From assembly GCA_024867545.1 (NCBI GenBank), contig JANFNE010000038.1, positions 248,001 through 312,000 of the forward strand: DNA of 64,000 nt, given 5' to 3'. Each line of letters starts with the position of its first letter. Position 1 is the stretch's first letter. Below the pieces are notes generated by a model. That model ran no database searches and was not told the origin of the DNA. It worked only from the letters and a program-made list of their open reading frames with translations. This document shows, one piece after another, positions 29,991-40,597 of the stretch. The position numbers and the translations under genes were made by a program. This DNA is from Phytopythium helicoides. Taxonomy: Eukaryota > Oomycota > Peronosporomycetes > Pythiales > Pythiaceae.

Positions 29991-31109
29991 ATGAGCTCAA
30001 CTATCCGCGCGCCGTCGGCCCCCAGCATCTACCGCCCTGGGCTTTTCGCCGGCCAAGTGGTGCGTCGACTAGCTCAACCTCATACTCAACCTGCTGCTGC
30101 TGCTGCTGGCTTTGTGCTGACGTCGTGTGCGTCATTCGTGGCTCGCTCAGGCCGTCGTGACGGGCGGTGGCACGGGCATCGGCCGCTGCATCGCTCATGA
30201 GTTGGCGTCGCTCGGCTGCTCCGTCGTCATTGCTGCCAGGTAATTAGTGGCTCTGTTACCTTGCTGTCAATGGCAAAATGTCGTGAACTGGCTGTTGACT
30301 GTTTTGCTGCTGCTTTTGGAAGAAACGCCGAGAGACTGGAGGCGACGGCGCAGCAGCTGCGTGAAGCGCTCAAGAGCGTCAAGGGCGAAGTTGGCGCCAT
30401 TCACGCTGTGGCGTGTGACATCAGGAAGGAAGAGCAGGTCACGAAGCTGTTTGATGAGGCGCTTGCCAAGTTCAAGCGCATCGACTTCCTGATCAACAAC
30501 GCCGGCGGACAGTTCCGCGCACCGATCGAGAAGGTCAACCTCAAGGGCTGGGAAGCCATCATGCGCACCAACCTGTGAGTCTTTCTGGTTCATTCCTTGG
30601 TGCAATGGCGTCACAAGTACTAACGAGTATACTGCTGCAGGACGGGCACGTTCCAGGTCACGACCAAGGCATTCCACTCCTACATGAAGGAGCACGGCGG
30701 ACGCATCGTCAACATCATCCTTGTCATCGACAAGGGATACCCCATGATGGCTCACAGCGGTGCTGCGCGCGCGGGTATCCAGAACCTGACCAAGTCGCTG
30801 TCAGTCGAGTGGGCTCACTACGGCATCACGCTCAACTGTGTGGCCCCTGGGATCATCCTGTCGAGTGGTGTCGACAACTACGACGGCGGTGCGGCGCAGT
30901 TCCACCAAGCGGCTGAGCGTGCAACCCCTGCCAAGCGTGTCGGTACTGTCGAGGAAGTTGCTGCCGGCGTGTTGTACTACCTCTCACCTGCAGGTGCCTA
31001 CGTCACGGGCGACACGATGCACGTGGACGGCGGTTGGCACCTGCTTGGTCCTCTCATTGACGTTCCCAAGCACAACAAGAATCCGACGTACGGCTCGAGC
31101 AAGCTCTAA
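29991..31109 (+). CDS. PECR: PECR-like peroxisomal short-chain reductase, copy C
   Basis: Four exons: 29991-30059, 30151-30239, 30323-30574, 30641-31109 (292 aa). Same SDR plan as copy B: TGGGTGIG, NNAGGQF, SxxxR in place of YxxxK (HSGAARAGI) and a Ser-Lys-Leu terminus. Exon 3 is continuous where copy B has two introns, as in copy A. Exon 1 and intron 1 are nearly identical to copy B (intron differs mainly in the number of CTG units), while exon 3 is nearly identical to copy A. The gene therefore looks like a mosaic made by unequal crossing-over or gene conversion. TACTAAC before the last acceptor is an ideal branch site. Confidence 0.9.
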
Positions 31110-31210
31110 GCTTAGCGAGTCCGTCGATCGAGTTGTGTAAAGCTCAACGATTGCATATTTGTTCATTGGGATCAACAAGATGCATCTGCGCCTACGACAC
31201 TAGTTTTTCT

Positions 31211-32327
31211 TTACCACTGCTGGCTCTGACGCAGGTACTGCTGACGCTGGCGCTCCTGCTCGATGGCGTCCCGCACGACCATCTTACCTACGACATACGC
31301 ACCGCTCGCAACCATGCCGTACATAGCAAGCAGGTATGATGCGACGACACTGGCGGCGCCAATGAGTCCAATCGCGAAGAAGGCAGCAGCACTGAGCGGG
31401 TCGGGGCTGTACGACCACACCATGGCCATGAGCGAGAAAGCGTAGTAGAAGACACTACCCACGAGACCCGTCGTGAAGTTCATGACGGCAACCACGATCC
31501 AGTTGAGCACCGTGCTGATGACGTCTTCATCGCGTGCCGAGAGCACACGCATGATCATGTGATAGAACGTCTGCTGCTGCGCAAAGATCTTGCCCTTGTC
31601 GAACGCCGACCAGAAGCGCTCGCGCGCCTCTGACAGCCCAAAGTCTGACCAGAGCCCCACAAGTGCCTTGGCCTCCTTCATCTGCTTCTCTCGGGTAGCT
31701 TCAGCGTCCGACAGTGCCGCCGCCCACTTGTCCGCGACTTGCTGCCGCTTGTGCACGATCGTCTTGTGAGGTTCCCTGAATCTCCAGAACCACACCTTGG
31801 CCTCGTCCGCGTAGGCCTGCGCCTGGGCATAGTTCGCCGCAGCCTCATGGTATTCTGGCAGGTTAGCAGCGCCGACGACCATGCGCTCGTATGTGGCCTT
31901 GGTCTCGGGCGTCACGCGGTACAATCCGGGAGCCAGCAGCATGAAGAAGAGCCCCAGCGCCCACAGCAGCGCCCCCACGCGCACCTTGGGCGAGCGCAGC
32001 GCACGCTTGGCTAAATGCTTGGCCAGCGCCGTCCCTGGGCTCGATCCATCGCCGTTCTCGCCAGCGGATCGCCGCTGCAGCGCTTCGTCATTGGCGTCGC
32101 CTGCTTTTCACGTTTTGAGGCCGTTAGACGTCCGTTTGAGGCCCCAGAAGCGCGGAGGGACATCAGCAGATGCAGCAGAACACTGCCGACAGCTCAGAAC
32201 CTCGCTCACCTGTGCGTTGAGGCCGTCGCTGGTGCATTCTGCGCGATTCCTGGGCGCGGCGAGTGCTTGGTCGTCGCTTGGCGCTTGGGAAGTTGACCGC
32301 AATGAACGCTTCAACAGATTGGGACAT
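31211..32327 (-). CDS. Unrecognised multi-pass membrane protein
   Basis: Two exons on the minus strand: 32327-32210 and 32100-31211 (335 aa, phase consistent; GTGAGC donor, AAGCAG acceptor). The N-terminus is basic (MSQSVEAFIAVNFPSAKRR), followed by a first membrane helix (about 83-100, ALLWALGLFFMLLAPGLY). A long amphipathic, charged region (about 105-215) precedes three to four C-terminal helices (for example TVLNWIVVAVMNFTTGLVG and AAAFFAIGLIGAASVVASYL). The tail is basic and Gln-rich. I do not recognise the family and infer no function. It is convergent with PECR copy C, with 101 bases between stops. Confidence 0.7.
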
Positions 32328-32521
32328 ATTCGTAAATTCGAGAATTCGAGAACAGGTGTAGAATGTTGGCAAAAGCGTGGTCTAGCTGTTGAAGCTAAAA
32401 TGTAGCCATTCAAAAAGACGTCGATCGGTTACTGGTGGTGGTGCAATGCTGGTCTCATTGCCACCTGACCAAAACGCTGAACTTGGTTGATATCTTGCTT
32501 GACTTTGGGCCCTGGCGGTGA

Positions 32522-33749
32522 ATGGGAAAGCTTGCTCGCAAGCCGAAGCCTCCCGAGAAGGCTGAGAACGCACCGACTCGCGTTTCAGTGAGTGCGTCTG
32601 CGTCTTTCAAGCGCGTGGCAAAAGCAGGGAGCAGCAGGCGCATATCAAAGTCGGGAGGCTCCAAGAGGGAGTTATCGGACAACTTTAGCGATGCGTTGCA
32701 GCGCCCAGAGTCAGCAGCGGGAGCGAAACGCGGAGGGAATCGAGTAGCTGTTGAGTTCCCTTCGATATCAAGCGAGGCTGCGGGACTCGACGACAGTCGT
32801 AAGAAGCCAGCAGAGGTGACAAAGCAAGAGGACGAGGGTTGTGAGAATTCCGAGGAAGATGACGACGAGGACGGCGATTCGTCGGGTTTCTACGGCGTGT
32901 TTGTGCAGACGCGGCGTTGTGAGAAGGTTTGCCGCGACCTCGGGCTCTCGACAGGCGACATCCGGAAGATGAAGCGCAAATACGATGCTAACGATATGTA
33001 TAACACGTACGATACGAGTCGGCAGCAGATTTTGTGGACCAATCGACACTGATCGCGTCGTGGTTGCATGCAGGGGTGAGATCACGCAGGCCGAATTTTT
33101 CTACATTATCAACGAAGAGAGGCGTCCACTGACGATCGGGATCTTGAACTTCGCGCGCCTCTCGCGTGATGTCCGATATCTTTCATTTGATCAGTACTTG
33201 CTGTGTGTTGTGAGCTTTGCGGCACTTACCAAGCCTGAGCTGTACCAGTACGTGTTTGATCTGTATGATGCCGACAAATCGGGTTCTTTGGATGAGCGAG
33301 AATTTGCGAAGATGAGCAAGGAGCTTCAAAGTCCTCAATTTAGCTTCCCGAAAAACGTCGAGACAGCAATACGCATGCTTGGAGGTCAAGAAGGTGGTAC
33401 GCGTTATCGAGGGCGAAGCGACGACGGGATTGTGGACTTTGACCAGTTCATGAAGTTCGCACGCAACTTTCCGGTCGCTTTTTACCCGATCCTCAACATG
33501 CAAAAGAATGTCCGCGCCGCGACGCTCGGAGAAAGCTATTGGTCAAGAATAGTTGCCAGGAAGCTTAAAGTCCAAGAGACTGTAAGCTATATGAGACGTC
33601 ACAACGGCGCGATTCCGCAGCTGACATTCAAAGAGAGGCTCGCAAGTATTTTCTCGGCTGAGATATATCGCATTCAGCGTCGTGCTGGCCAGCTGTACGG
33701 GATTGAGATGGCTGAACGTCGTCGGCTTGGATGGAACACCGAGAACTAA
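32522..33749 (+). CDS. EF-hand protein 1 of a three-gene cluster
   Basis: Exons 32522-32997 and 33074-33749 (383 aa). A basic, Ser-rich N-terminal half with an acidic patch (EEDDDEDGDSS) leads into a conserved block (FYGVFVQTRRCEKVCRDLGL). A degenerate first EF-hand is split by the intron. A canonical second EF-hand, DADKSGSLDEREF, lies near residues 223-235. The C-terminal block (AFYPILNMQKNVRAATLGES) is shared with the two neighbours. It is likely a calcium sensor of unknown target. The stop codon overlaps the stop of the convergent neighbour: the two coding regions share 33746-33749. Confidence 0.82.
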
Positions 33750-35189
33750 ACTGTAGCGCGGTGGTCATGATTCCGCTCACCAGCTGCGTACAGCTTACCA
33801 GCAATAGAGCGCACTCGTGCACCTGGTGTCTCCCACCTGAAGATAGATCCAAAAAATTTGTCTTTGAGTGATAGCTCCGGTGGGCGACCCTGATGCTGCT
33901 GCATATATGCTAGTGTATTTTGCACAGCTTTTTTGTCTCGAGTTTTCGCGATCCAGAAGGCTTCACCCATGGTCGCGCGTCGAACATTGTGCTGCATGCG
34001 AATTAGTGGGAAAAATGCCACGAGGTTTTTTCGAACAATTTTCTCAAAGTCTGCAAACGTAAAGATTGTCTCGGTCGATTGATCGTTCATTGCGGACGGT
34101 GTAGAAGCTGCTGCTACAGCCAAGACATTGCGACTCGATACCATATTCTTTGTCGCTAGAGCCACGTTTTTACCCGCTCCCTTGCTGACTTTGCGTAGCT
34201 CTTCGCCTAGATTCTGGATCTCGGAAGCAACCATTGCTCCAGATTTTGTGTCGGAGCAGTAGACGTCATAAAAAAATTTGAGCAGTTCTGCCTCTGTGAA
34301 AGTCGCAAATGTTGCAATGATCATTAGGTATTGGTCAAAAGACAGCCGAGATTGAGTTGGAGGAAGCCCCGCAATGCGAAAAAGCTGCCGAGACAAGTTG
34401 TGTCGCTCCTCGTCTATAAGGAAGAAAAATGCACTCTGAGTAATCGTTTCCCTGTGAACCATCGAGATATAATCGTGAGCCAAGAACACCATCGACGACT
34501 AGTTTGAAGCCAGAAACGTACGTGTTGTCTCCATCTTCGTCGTTGAATTGCCGACGAAGTTGACGGACATCCTTACGACTGAGTCCGAGGAGTATGCACA
34601 AATCTTCTACTTCTGGCGACTCGATAACGTCGTCATAGGTCAGTCCGGTGGAGCGCAGTCGTGCAGCAACTGAACCATCATCAAGAACTCCTCGTGCTTG
34701 TCGTTGATGATGGAAATTTTGGTTTTGTGTTCGAGGGTATTGATCGGACTCGCTTGACGGCGATGATTCCGTCTGTGCAAGCGTTGACGGGTGTTCTTTT
34801 GTTATCCCGTCTGCCTCCTCAACTTTCATGTCATCAGTTCCAGCACTTCGGCCCACACTCGGATTATTTCGCCGATTAACAGCTTTCGGACTTCCATCAT
34901 TACTGTTTAATGTCACGCTTTTTGCTGATCCATGCCGGAATGATCTCACACTTTCCGGTATCGGGCTGATAGTGTTGACGGACAAAAAGTTGCCGCCAGT
35001 ATGGACCATATCCTCCGATTCTGGAGTAGTAGAAAGATCGGACGAAAACGGAGTCACCGCAGTAGTCGATATAGACCTCGCTGCAGTCACAGCGATCTTG
35101 CTAGGCTTCATCGCCACTGGGAGGACCAAAGTACCTTGGGACGCATGCCGCGAGCGCAACGGGTTGAGCTTCGTTTGCCTCGTTTCCAT
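33746..35189 (-). CDS. EF-hand protein 2, calcium loop degenerate
   Basis: Minus-strand exons 35189-34522 and 34451-33746 (457 aa, phase consistent). It is a paralogue of the flanking genes: the intron sits at the same point in the first EF-hand (FNDEDGDNTETITQSAF after splicing), and the C-terminal block LVAFFPLIRMQHNVRRATMG aligns. The second EF loop (CSDTKSGAMVASEI) lacks the first and last acidic ligands, so calcium binding there is doubtful. The N-terminal ~190 residues are Ser/Thr-rich and differ from the paralogues. It is divergent from EF-hand gene 3 and overlaps EF-hand gene 1 by four bases at the stops. Confidence 0.8.
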
Positions 35190-35682
35190 GACCTCGGAGA
35201 CGAAGTGGCGTCAAGTCTGGGAAAATTCAAGCCAGTAAGTAGATCGACATCAGCCACTAACCATTTTTGTTGTAATTATAGCTGTGTGTGATGTTCAAAC
35301 ATGCAACGAAGACCCTCGATATTTTGAGCTGATACGAGTTTATCCACCCAAGATCCTGCTCAGATCAGCCCTGGTTGGGACGCCAATGACAACCACAACT
35401 AGCCATCTCTCGGGATGCATGGCACGATGACATGACTTGCTGAGGCACAGATCGCCGACATCAGCTTTGTCGGCCTGGATATGAAAACTCGATGAAGGTG
35501 AAGCTCGCGGGTTCATGGCGCAGTGTAATCAAGTGTTGAAGCATCTATCATGTTGAAGTCAGAGCCTCGTCGTGTGAGTGAGCCTATTTTGGGTTATGTG
35601 TTTTACCTGTCAGCTATATTCCATTTTTGTCTGCTCGATATCAAGCTAGGCAACAAAGTTTCCTTTGTGGTTGGTGAATGAG
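35190..35682. other. Divergent intergenic region
   Basis: About 490 bases between the starts of EF-hand genes 2 and 3. No clear promoter motif or repeat seen. Confidence 0.45.
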
Positions 35683-36774
35683 ATGCCCGAGCACAGCATC
35701 AACTCTCGCGTGGACGAAACAGCAACGAAGAAGAAGCACACGAAAAAGCGAAAGCCGAAGAAGAAAGCAAAGGTCGTCGTTCCTGGCGACGGAGACATCG
35801 ATGGCGTTCAAATCCAGCAAGACAAGGCTCAGTCTCCTGCGAAGCCGGGCATCCAGAAGATCGCAGTCAAGCAGACGTCATCGATCGGTGCCTTGTCTCT
35901 CCGTAAGACCGGAACTGCGTCGCTTGCACCAGATTCGGTTGCAGAAGCCCTCGCCACACCTCCAGACCAGATTCCGAAGGGAGTTTATGGATTTTTACTT
36001 GCCACACGAAGCGTTGAGGAGCTTTGTCAGTCGCTTCAACTTTCGCATCGCCATGTCACCAAGCTTCGGCAGATCTTTTCGCGCGAGGACTTGCACGGGG
36101 ATGGAGAAATTACGCCCGACGAGTTCTTTACGATCATCAAAGAGGACAAACGAAAATTGACAGCTGGGATTTTCAGTTATTGTGGCCTGAACGAGGTACC
36201 CAGGAGACTTTCGTTTGATGACTTTGTGCTGTGTGTTGCTACATTCGCTGCGCTTACTCGCGAGGAATTGATCCTGTACGCTTTTACACTCTTTGACAAA
36301 GACGATTCGGGCGCCATGGACGAGAGCGAGCTCCGCGCATTCTGCGGTGATCTCAAAAACCGCCAGTTTTTCTTTGCTAAGAATGTTGAGAACGCGCAGA
36401 AAAAAATGGCAGACAAGGAAACTCAGCGGCCTGGTGCCTTAAGAGATGGACTTGTAGATCTCGAAGACCTGACCAAGGGAAGCACACAATTCCAAGCAGC
36501 ATTCTACCCGATCATGCAGATGCAGCGCAACATCCGTGCCGCCACGTTGGGAGAGTCGTTCTGGTCTTCTATTATGGTCCGGAAGCAGCGAGTCGAAGTT
36601 GTTGTGCACTACATGAGACTACATGATGGGAAACTGCCACCGTTCACGCTCCGTCAGCGCCTGCGATCAATTCTTCATCCAGACATTTACCTCATTCGGC
36701 GTGCTGCTGTGCTCAAGCATGCCAAAGAACTTCACATCCGAAAAGAGCAAGAGAAGCAACAAGAAGATCACTGA
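35683..36774 (+). CDS. EF-hand protein 3, intronless
   Basis: 363 aa from MPEHSINS. The N-terminus is very lysine-rich (KKKHTKKRKPKKKAK), possibly a nuclear or membrane-binding signal. The first EF-like loop (EDLHGDGEITPDEF) is intact here and continuous, where the two paralogues have an intron. The second loop (DKDDSGAMDESEL, about 205-217) is canonical. The C-terminal block (AFYPIMQMQRNIRAATLGES) matches the neighbours. It has the best-preserved calcium sites of the three and so is the most likely active sensor. Confidence 0.82.
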   Translation: MPEHSINSRVDETATKKKHTKKRKPKKKAKVVVPGDGDIDGVQIQQDKAQSPAKPGIQKIAVKQTSSIGALSLRKTGTASLAPDSVAEALATPPDQIPKGVYGFLLATRSVEELCQSLQLSHRHVTKLRQIFSREDLHGDGEITPDEFFTIIKEDKRKLTAGIFSYCGLNEVPRRLSFDDFVLCVATFAALTREELILYAFTLFDKDDSGAMDESELRAFCGDLKNRQFFFAKNVENAQKKMADKETQRPGALRDGLVDLEDLTKGSTQFQAAFYPIMQMQRNIRAATLGESFWSSIMVRKQRVEVVVHYMRLHDGKLPPFTLRQRLRSILHPDIYLIRRAAVLKHAKELHIRKEQEKQQEDH

Positions 36775-38231
36775 ACCTGCATCAGCTGAAAGCCAAATTC
36801 AATCAGCACCCTTGCCGACAGGTTTCTCGAATGCGCAATGCGTGCTTTGAAAAAAAGGGTTCCACAGCCCCAGATTCTTGCATATCAAGGCGCAGCGTGT
36901 AGTCTGGGGTTTTTGACAAGATGAGCCGAGCCAGCTGGAAGTTCGACCATCGAGGATGAGCATCGAAAGCACCGCTCACACCGCGAAGAGAGCGACTAGC
37001 AAGACCGATGAGCCGATTGAGGCAGAGACGTCTCCTCTCGAACTTCCTCCACGCCTCCTTTTGGTCCGCAACCTTCCCCGCTGATTTCTCGTCGCCCACC
37101 TCCACCAGTCAGTCGAACTTATCGCTGCCGCAGTCGTGCATCAAGCGATCTCTGCCTCCCTGACGCACTTGGTGACCTCCCTTGATACCTCGCCGTGCCA
37201 CGTTGCCTCGTCACGAGCCTCGGTGTCAATCAGCCCCGCAAAGACACGCAGAGCCGCGCTCTGCCTGGTGTGCTGTACAGTACACATCCCCCGCTTCAGG
37301 CGCGCAGCCGATTGCGCGACGCATTGCGCATTCGCCAATGACGCACGCGCACGCGCCGGGCGGGCGATCTTTTCCGCTGCCGCCCGCGATTTGCAGCGAG
37401 GGCCCTCACTCGCTCTTGAGGCGATGGAGCTGCTTGTCGAAGTGGCGAGTCTCCATTTGGCTGCAGTTGACGCGTCCCCGTTGCAGCCTCGTGCGTGGCG
37501 TGGACACGAACGGCGTCCCGGTGCCGCAGGAACCGGCGGCTGCTCGTCGACAGCTCGGTGTCACCGGCGGCGTGTAGCCATGTGACGGCGGGGCGCCAGG
37601 AAATGCGTTCGCGGCTCCCTGGCTTTAGCCTTTCGAAGGGATAATGACAGTCTGAATGTGAACTGCTGAGTTGAAGATGGGAGGTCGCTAAAGACAGGTT
37701 TTGCGGTGGGCAGCAGTTAGTTCAACCCTGGACGCGTTTGATTCATCCCCCGCTTGTGTAGGCTTCCGGTTGTCGTGGTCCACACGACTTTTTCTATTTT
37801 CAGCGAATGGGCGCGTTTGGTTCCGCATTTCCGCCAATGAACACGACGTAATCGCGTTGATGGCACGCCGTCACTGCCTTGGCTTCAAGCGTTCGACGGT
37901 GCATGCAGAGCCGGTCCATCGAGTCCGCCGTCCTCCCCCTTTCGCTTCTTCCTTCAGAGCCACTCGGGCCACCTTCTCTCATTCCCCGCATGCTCGTGGG
38001 GGAGGCCGTCGGCGCAGCCAGCGGCAGTCGTCAAGCGCTCTCTAGCGGCGGAACGGCTCGCTCGCGCTCTTCCTCCACTCGGCCATTGACCACCTCGGCG
38101 CGCACGTCCGTCCGCCAACCTGCATCCTCGAGTTTCCCTTCCGCCGGCCCGTCTTCTTGTTTCGCCGAGGAGAAGGTTTCCCTTTTCCCCCCGCCTGTCT
38201 CGCATTCCTCGATCTGCCAGCTAGCGCGAGC
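36775..38231. other. Intergenic region, 1.46 kb
   Basis: No convincing gene. Minus-strand frames at 36803-37105 and 37141-37338 read somewhat like helical protein but are joined only through a stop, and I found no consistent splice model. The final 400 bases before 38232 are pyrimidine-rich, consistent with a leader. Confidence 0.4.
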
Positions 38232-40385
38232 ATGATACGGCCGCTGCTGCAGCGCGCGTGGACGGCGGCGCCCGCCTCGCTGTTCCCCGCGGGCAACGCG
38301 CGCACGCTGCGCGCGGAGGAGCTGTTCGCGCAGCGCGAGGAGCCGCGCGGGCCGGACGCGCGCCCGGCGCTGCGCCGCCGCAATGTGCGCGCGCTGCTCA
38401 CGCGCGCCGTGTTCCCGCGCGTCATGGAGTTCAAGGTCATCTCGCGCGAGCCTGAGAAGCACGAGTTCATGCCGGTCGTCTACCTCATCGACCGCTCGGC
38501 TGTGTGGAAGCGCCGCGTGCCGGCGTACATGGAGCGCGCGATCGTGGAGGAGTACATCGCGCCGCTCGTGCAGCCGGCAGCGGCGGATGGGTTCACGGCC
38601 GCGCCGCTCTCCGAGGAGGCTGCCAGGAGGCAGAAGATCGCCCTCGTGGAGCAGGAGCTCGCGCGCCGCGCGCGGCTTGTTGACGACGCCAACCCCGACG
38701 CAAGCTGCGCTGATGAACGCGCTTACAAGATGGGCGTCATTGTCGACTTTGCCGTTCAGCGAGATGCGGATGCAACCGCGTCGGCTAGGGAAAAGTCCGA
38801 GCTGTACCAGGTCACGGCGCAGGTGCTATCGACGCTGCGCCAGGCGCCGTACAGACGCGCACTTATCGTCCCCGTGGCCGTGCACTACTGCTCGGACGGT
38901 CGCTTCCTCAACGTTCGACGGTTCGCGGGCATCCGGTACGGCGCGCCTGTGCTCGTTGAAGATGCCGATATGCGCATCTATGTCGAAGACCCGACCGAGT
39001 TCACGCACTTCGTCAGCGCGCGGCTGGCGTCCTCGCTCAAGATGGTGGTACCCACCACGGCCACGCAACTCGAGGTCATGCGCCTCACGCGCACGCTGCA
39101 CGTGTTTTGCTGTAACGTGGTGCGCGACGACTGTTTTTCTCGGCGGCAGCTCGCGTCCATGAACGAGGAGATCCTGCAGATTCACTTTCGCACACGCAAC
39201 CACCCAGATATGCACCAGCTCAAGTCGACCATGGCGAAGTATTGGGCAACGCTCAAAAAGTGGAAGCTGCGTGATGAAGACGTCAACTCGGCCACGGCAC
39301 TTTCAGTCGAAGATCTTCCCAAACACCCGCTTCACTTCGTTTGGCTCGTTCTCTCGATCATCGAGCTCATCGCGGGGACCCCGATGCACTTGCTTCTCTC
39401 TGGAGCTTGCGATGTCGTGTATCGACTGCAGCAGCCAGCGCCGAGCTCAAAGGGCGGACGCATCGATGTAGGCATGCTGAGCTCGGGTGCAGTCAAGTTC
39501 TGCTTGGCATTCCTCATGGTTGGCGTGCTGCTGCGCATTGCCTTGCTGAGCGGACCTCTTGGCACGCTAGTGCTGATGATCGTGCTCGCACTGCCGGCGA
39601 TGAACCTCCCGCGGATCTCGGCACGCTTCAGCGATATGACGCAACACTGGAAGAAGATCCAGTTCTATCTGATGGACCCTGAGGAGTGGGCTTACCTGCG
39701 AGACACCCGCGCAGTGCTGGCGCGAAGTATCCACGCGATCGTCGCGCAGTACGTGTCGACCGACTTGCCTCCTCCTGTTCTGCAGGACAAGTCCAAGTCG
39801 CCGACCTCAGTCGATTCTCCAATCGCGAACCTGACAACCCCAGGAGATGCAGACACCATGTTGCTGGGCAACGACGAATACACGCTGAACGCGCACCACA
39901 AGATATTTATTAACACGCCGCGGTCGTTCCCGCTCTCGTTTGCCGCCACCATGACGGATCGTGAGCGCGCTCGTCGCGTCGTGTACGCGCCAAAGATGTT
40001 GCGCGACGAGCTGTGGCGCTCAATCTACGAGGCGCTAGCTCCCGGACATCTTCGCTTCAGCGCGCTGCTCGCCGACAACAAGGGCGACAATCTGCCAATG
40101 GAAATGCTGCTGCATACCCCTTTCTTCAGCGCCGTGCTCTCTGCGTACATCATCTACCAAACTCGTCCGAAGCCACTCGACGGTGGTGACGACGGCGTTG
40201 CGCTTTGGTCGGATGACATTGCGCGCGCCGCCGATGATGGGTGCTTCGACTGCGGAGTGTCTCGAGAAGACCCCGAAGAAGACGCTGATTGCATGCAGCA
40301 GCAACTGGGAGGGTATGAATCTGTGCGTGCAATTATGGAGGCCGCGTTGCAGATGGCGCTGGATGAGGAAGAGTCTTCGTCGTGA
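38232..40385 (+). CDS. GPAT (Sct1/Gpt2)-like membrane protein lacking the HX4D motif
   Basis: 717 aa, intronless. From about residue 205 it resembles the C-terminal half of fungal-type glycerol-3-phosphate acyltransferases as I recall them: ALIVPVAVHYCSDGRFLNV with the later GAPV, LEVMRLTRTLHVF, then LKKWKLRDEDV, followed by two hydrophobic pairs (about 375-405 and 420-460). The N-terminal 200 residues have no NHxxxD/HX4D acyltransferase box and instead begin with an Arg/Ala-rich, presequence-like leader (MIRPLLQRAWTAAPASLF). The C-terminal ~200 residues include an acidic tail (MALDEEESSS). Either upstream exons carrying the catalytic part are missed, or this is a non-catalytic relative. The family call is tentative. 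Confidence 0.5.
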   Translation: MIRPLLQRAWTAAPASLFPAGNARTLRAEELFAQREEPRGPDARPALRRRNVRALLTRAVFPRVMEFKVISREPEKHEFMPVVYLIDRSAVWKRRVPAYMERAIVEEYIAPLVQPAAADGFTAAPLSEEAARRQKIALVEQELARRARLVDDANPDASCADERAYKMGVIVDFAVQRDADATASAREKSELYQVTAQVLSTLRQAPYRRALIVPVAVHYCSDGRFLNVRRFAGIRYGAPVLVEDADMRIYVEDPTEFTHFVSARLASSLKMVVPTTATQLEVMRLTRTLHVFCCNVVRDDCFSRRQLASMNEEILQIHFRTRNHPDMHQLKSTMAKYWATLKKWKLRDEDVNSATALSVEDLPKHPLHFVWLVLSIIELIAGTPMHLLLSGACDVVYRLQQPAPSSKGGRIDVGMLSSGAVKFCLAFLMVGVLLRIALLSGPLGTLVLMIVLALPAMNLPRISARFSDMTQHWKKIQFYLMDPEEWAYLRDTRAVLARSIHAIVAQYVSTDLPPPVLQDKSKSPTSVDSPIANLTTPGDADTMLLGNDEYTLNAHHKIFINTPRSFPLSFAATMTDRERARRVVYAPKMLRDELWRSIYEALAPGHLRFSALLADNKGDNLPMEMLLHTPFFSAVLSAYIIYQTRPKPLDGGDDGVALWSDDIARAADDGCFDCGVSREDPEEDADCMQQQLGGYESVRAIMEAALQMALDEEESSS

Positions 40386-40597
40386 GGAGAAACGAGTCGG
40401 CGATTCTCAATGCCAACACGGTGTTTTTGATTGCGATATTGGAGATTTCGATCTTCAAGCCACACATCCGGTTATCCGTTCGCCACCACAAGCATCCACA
40501 AGCGTCTTTATTAGGAGAGGTATACAGTGAAGCGAGTGGAAGACGCCACAACCTCGTACGATTTTGGTACTCCTCTGAAGCCCACAGCGTGTCGTGG

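Noticed and set aside
36803..37338. Minus-strand frames that read like a small helical protein
   Set aside because: The two parts are separated by stops and I could not find a splice model giving a consistent protein.
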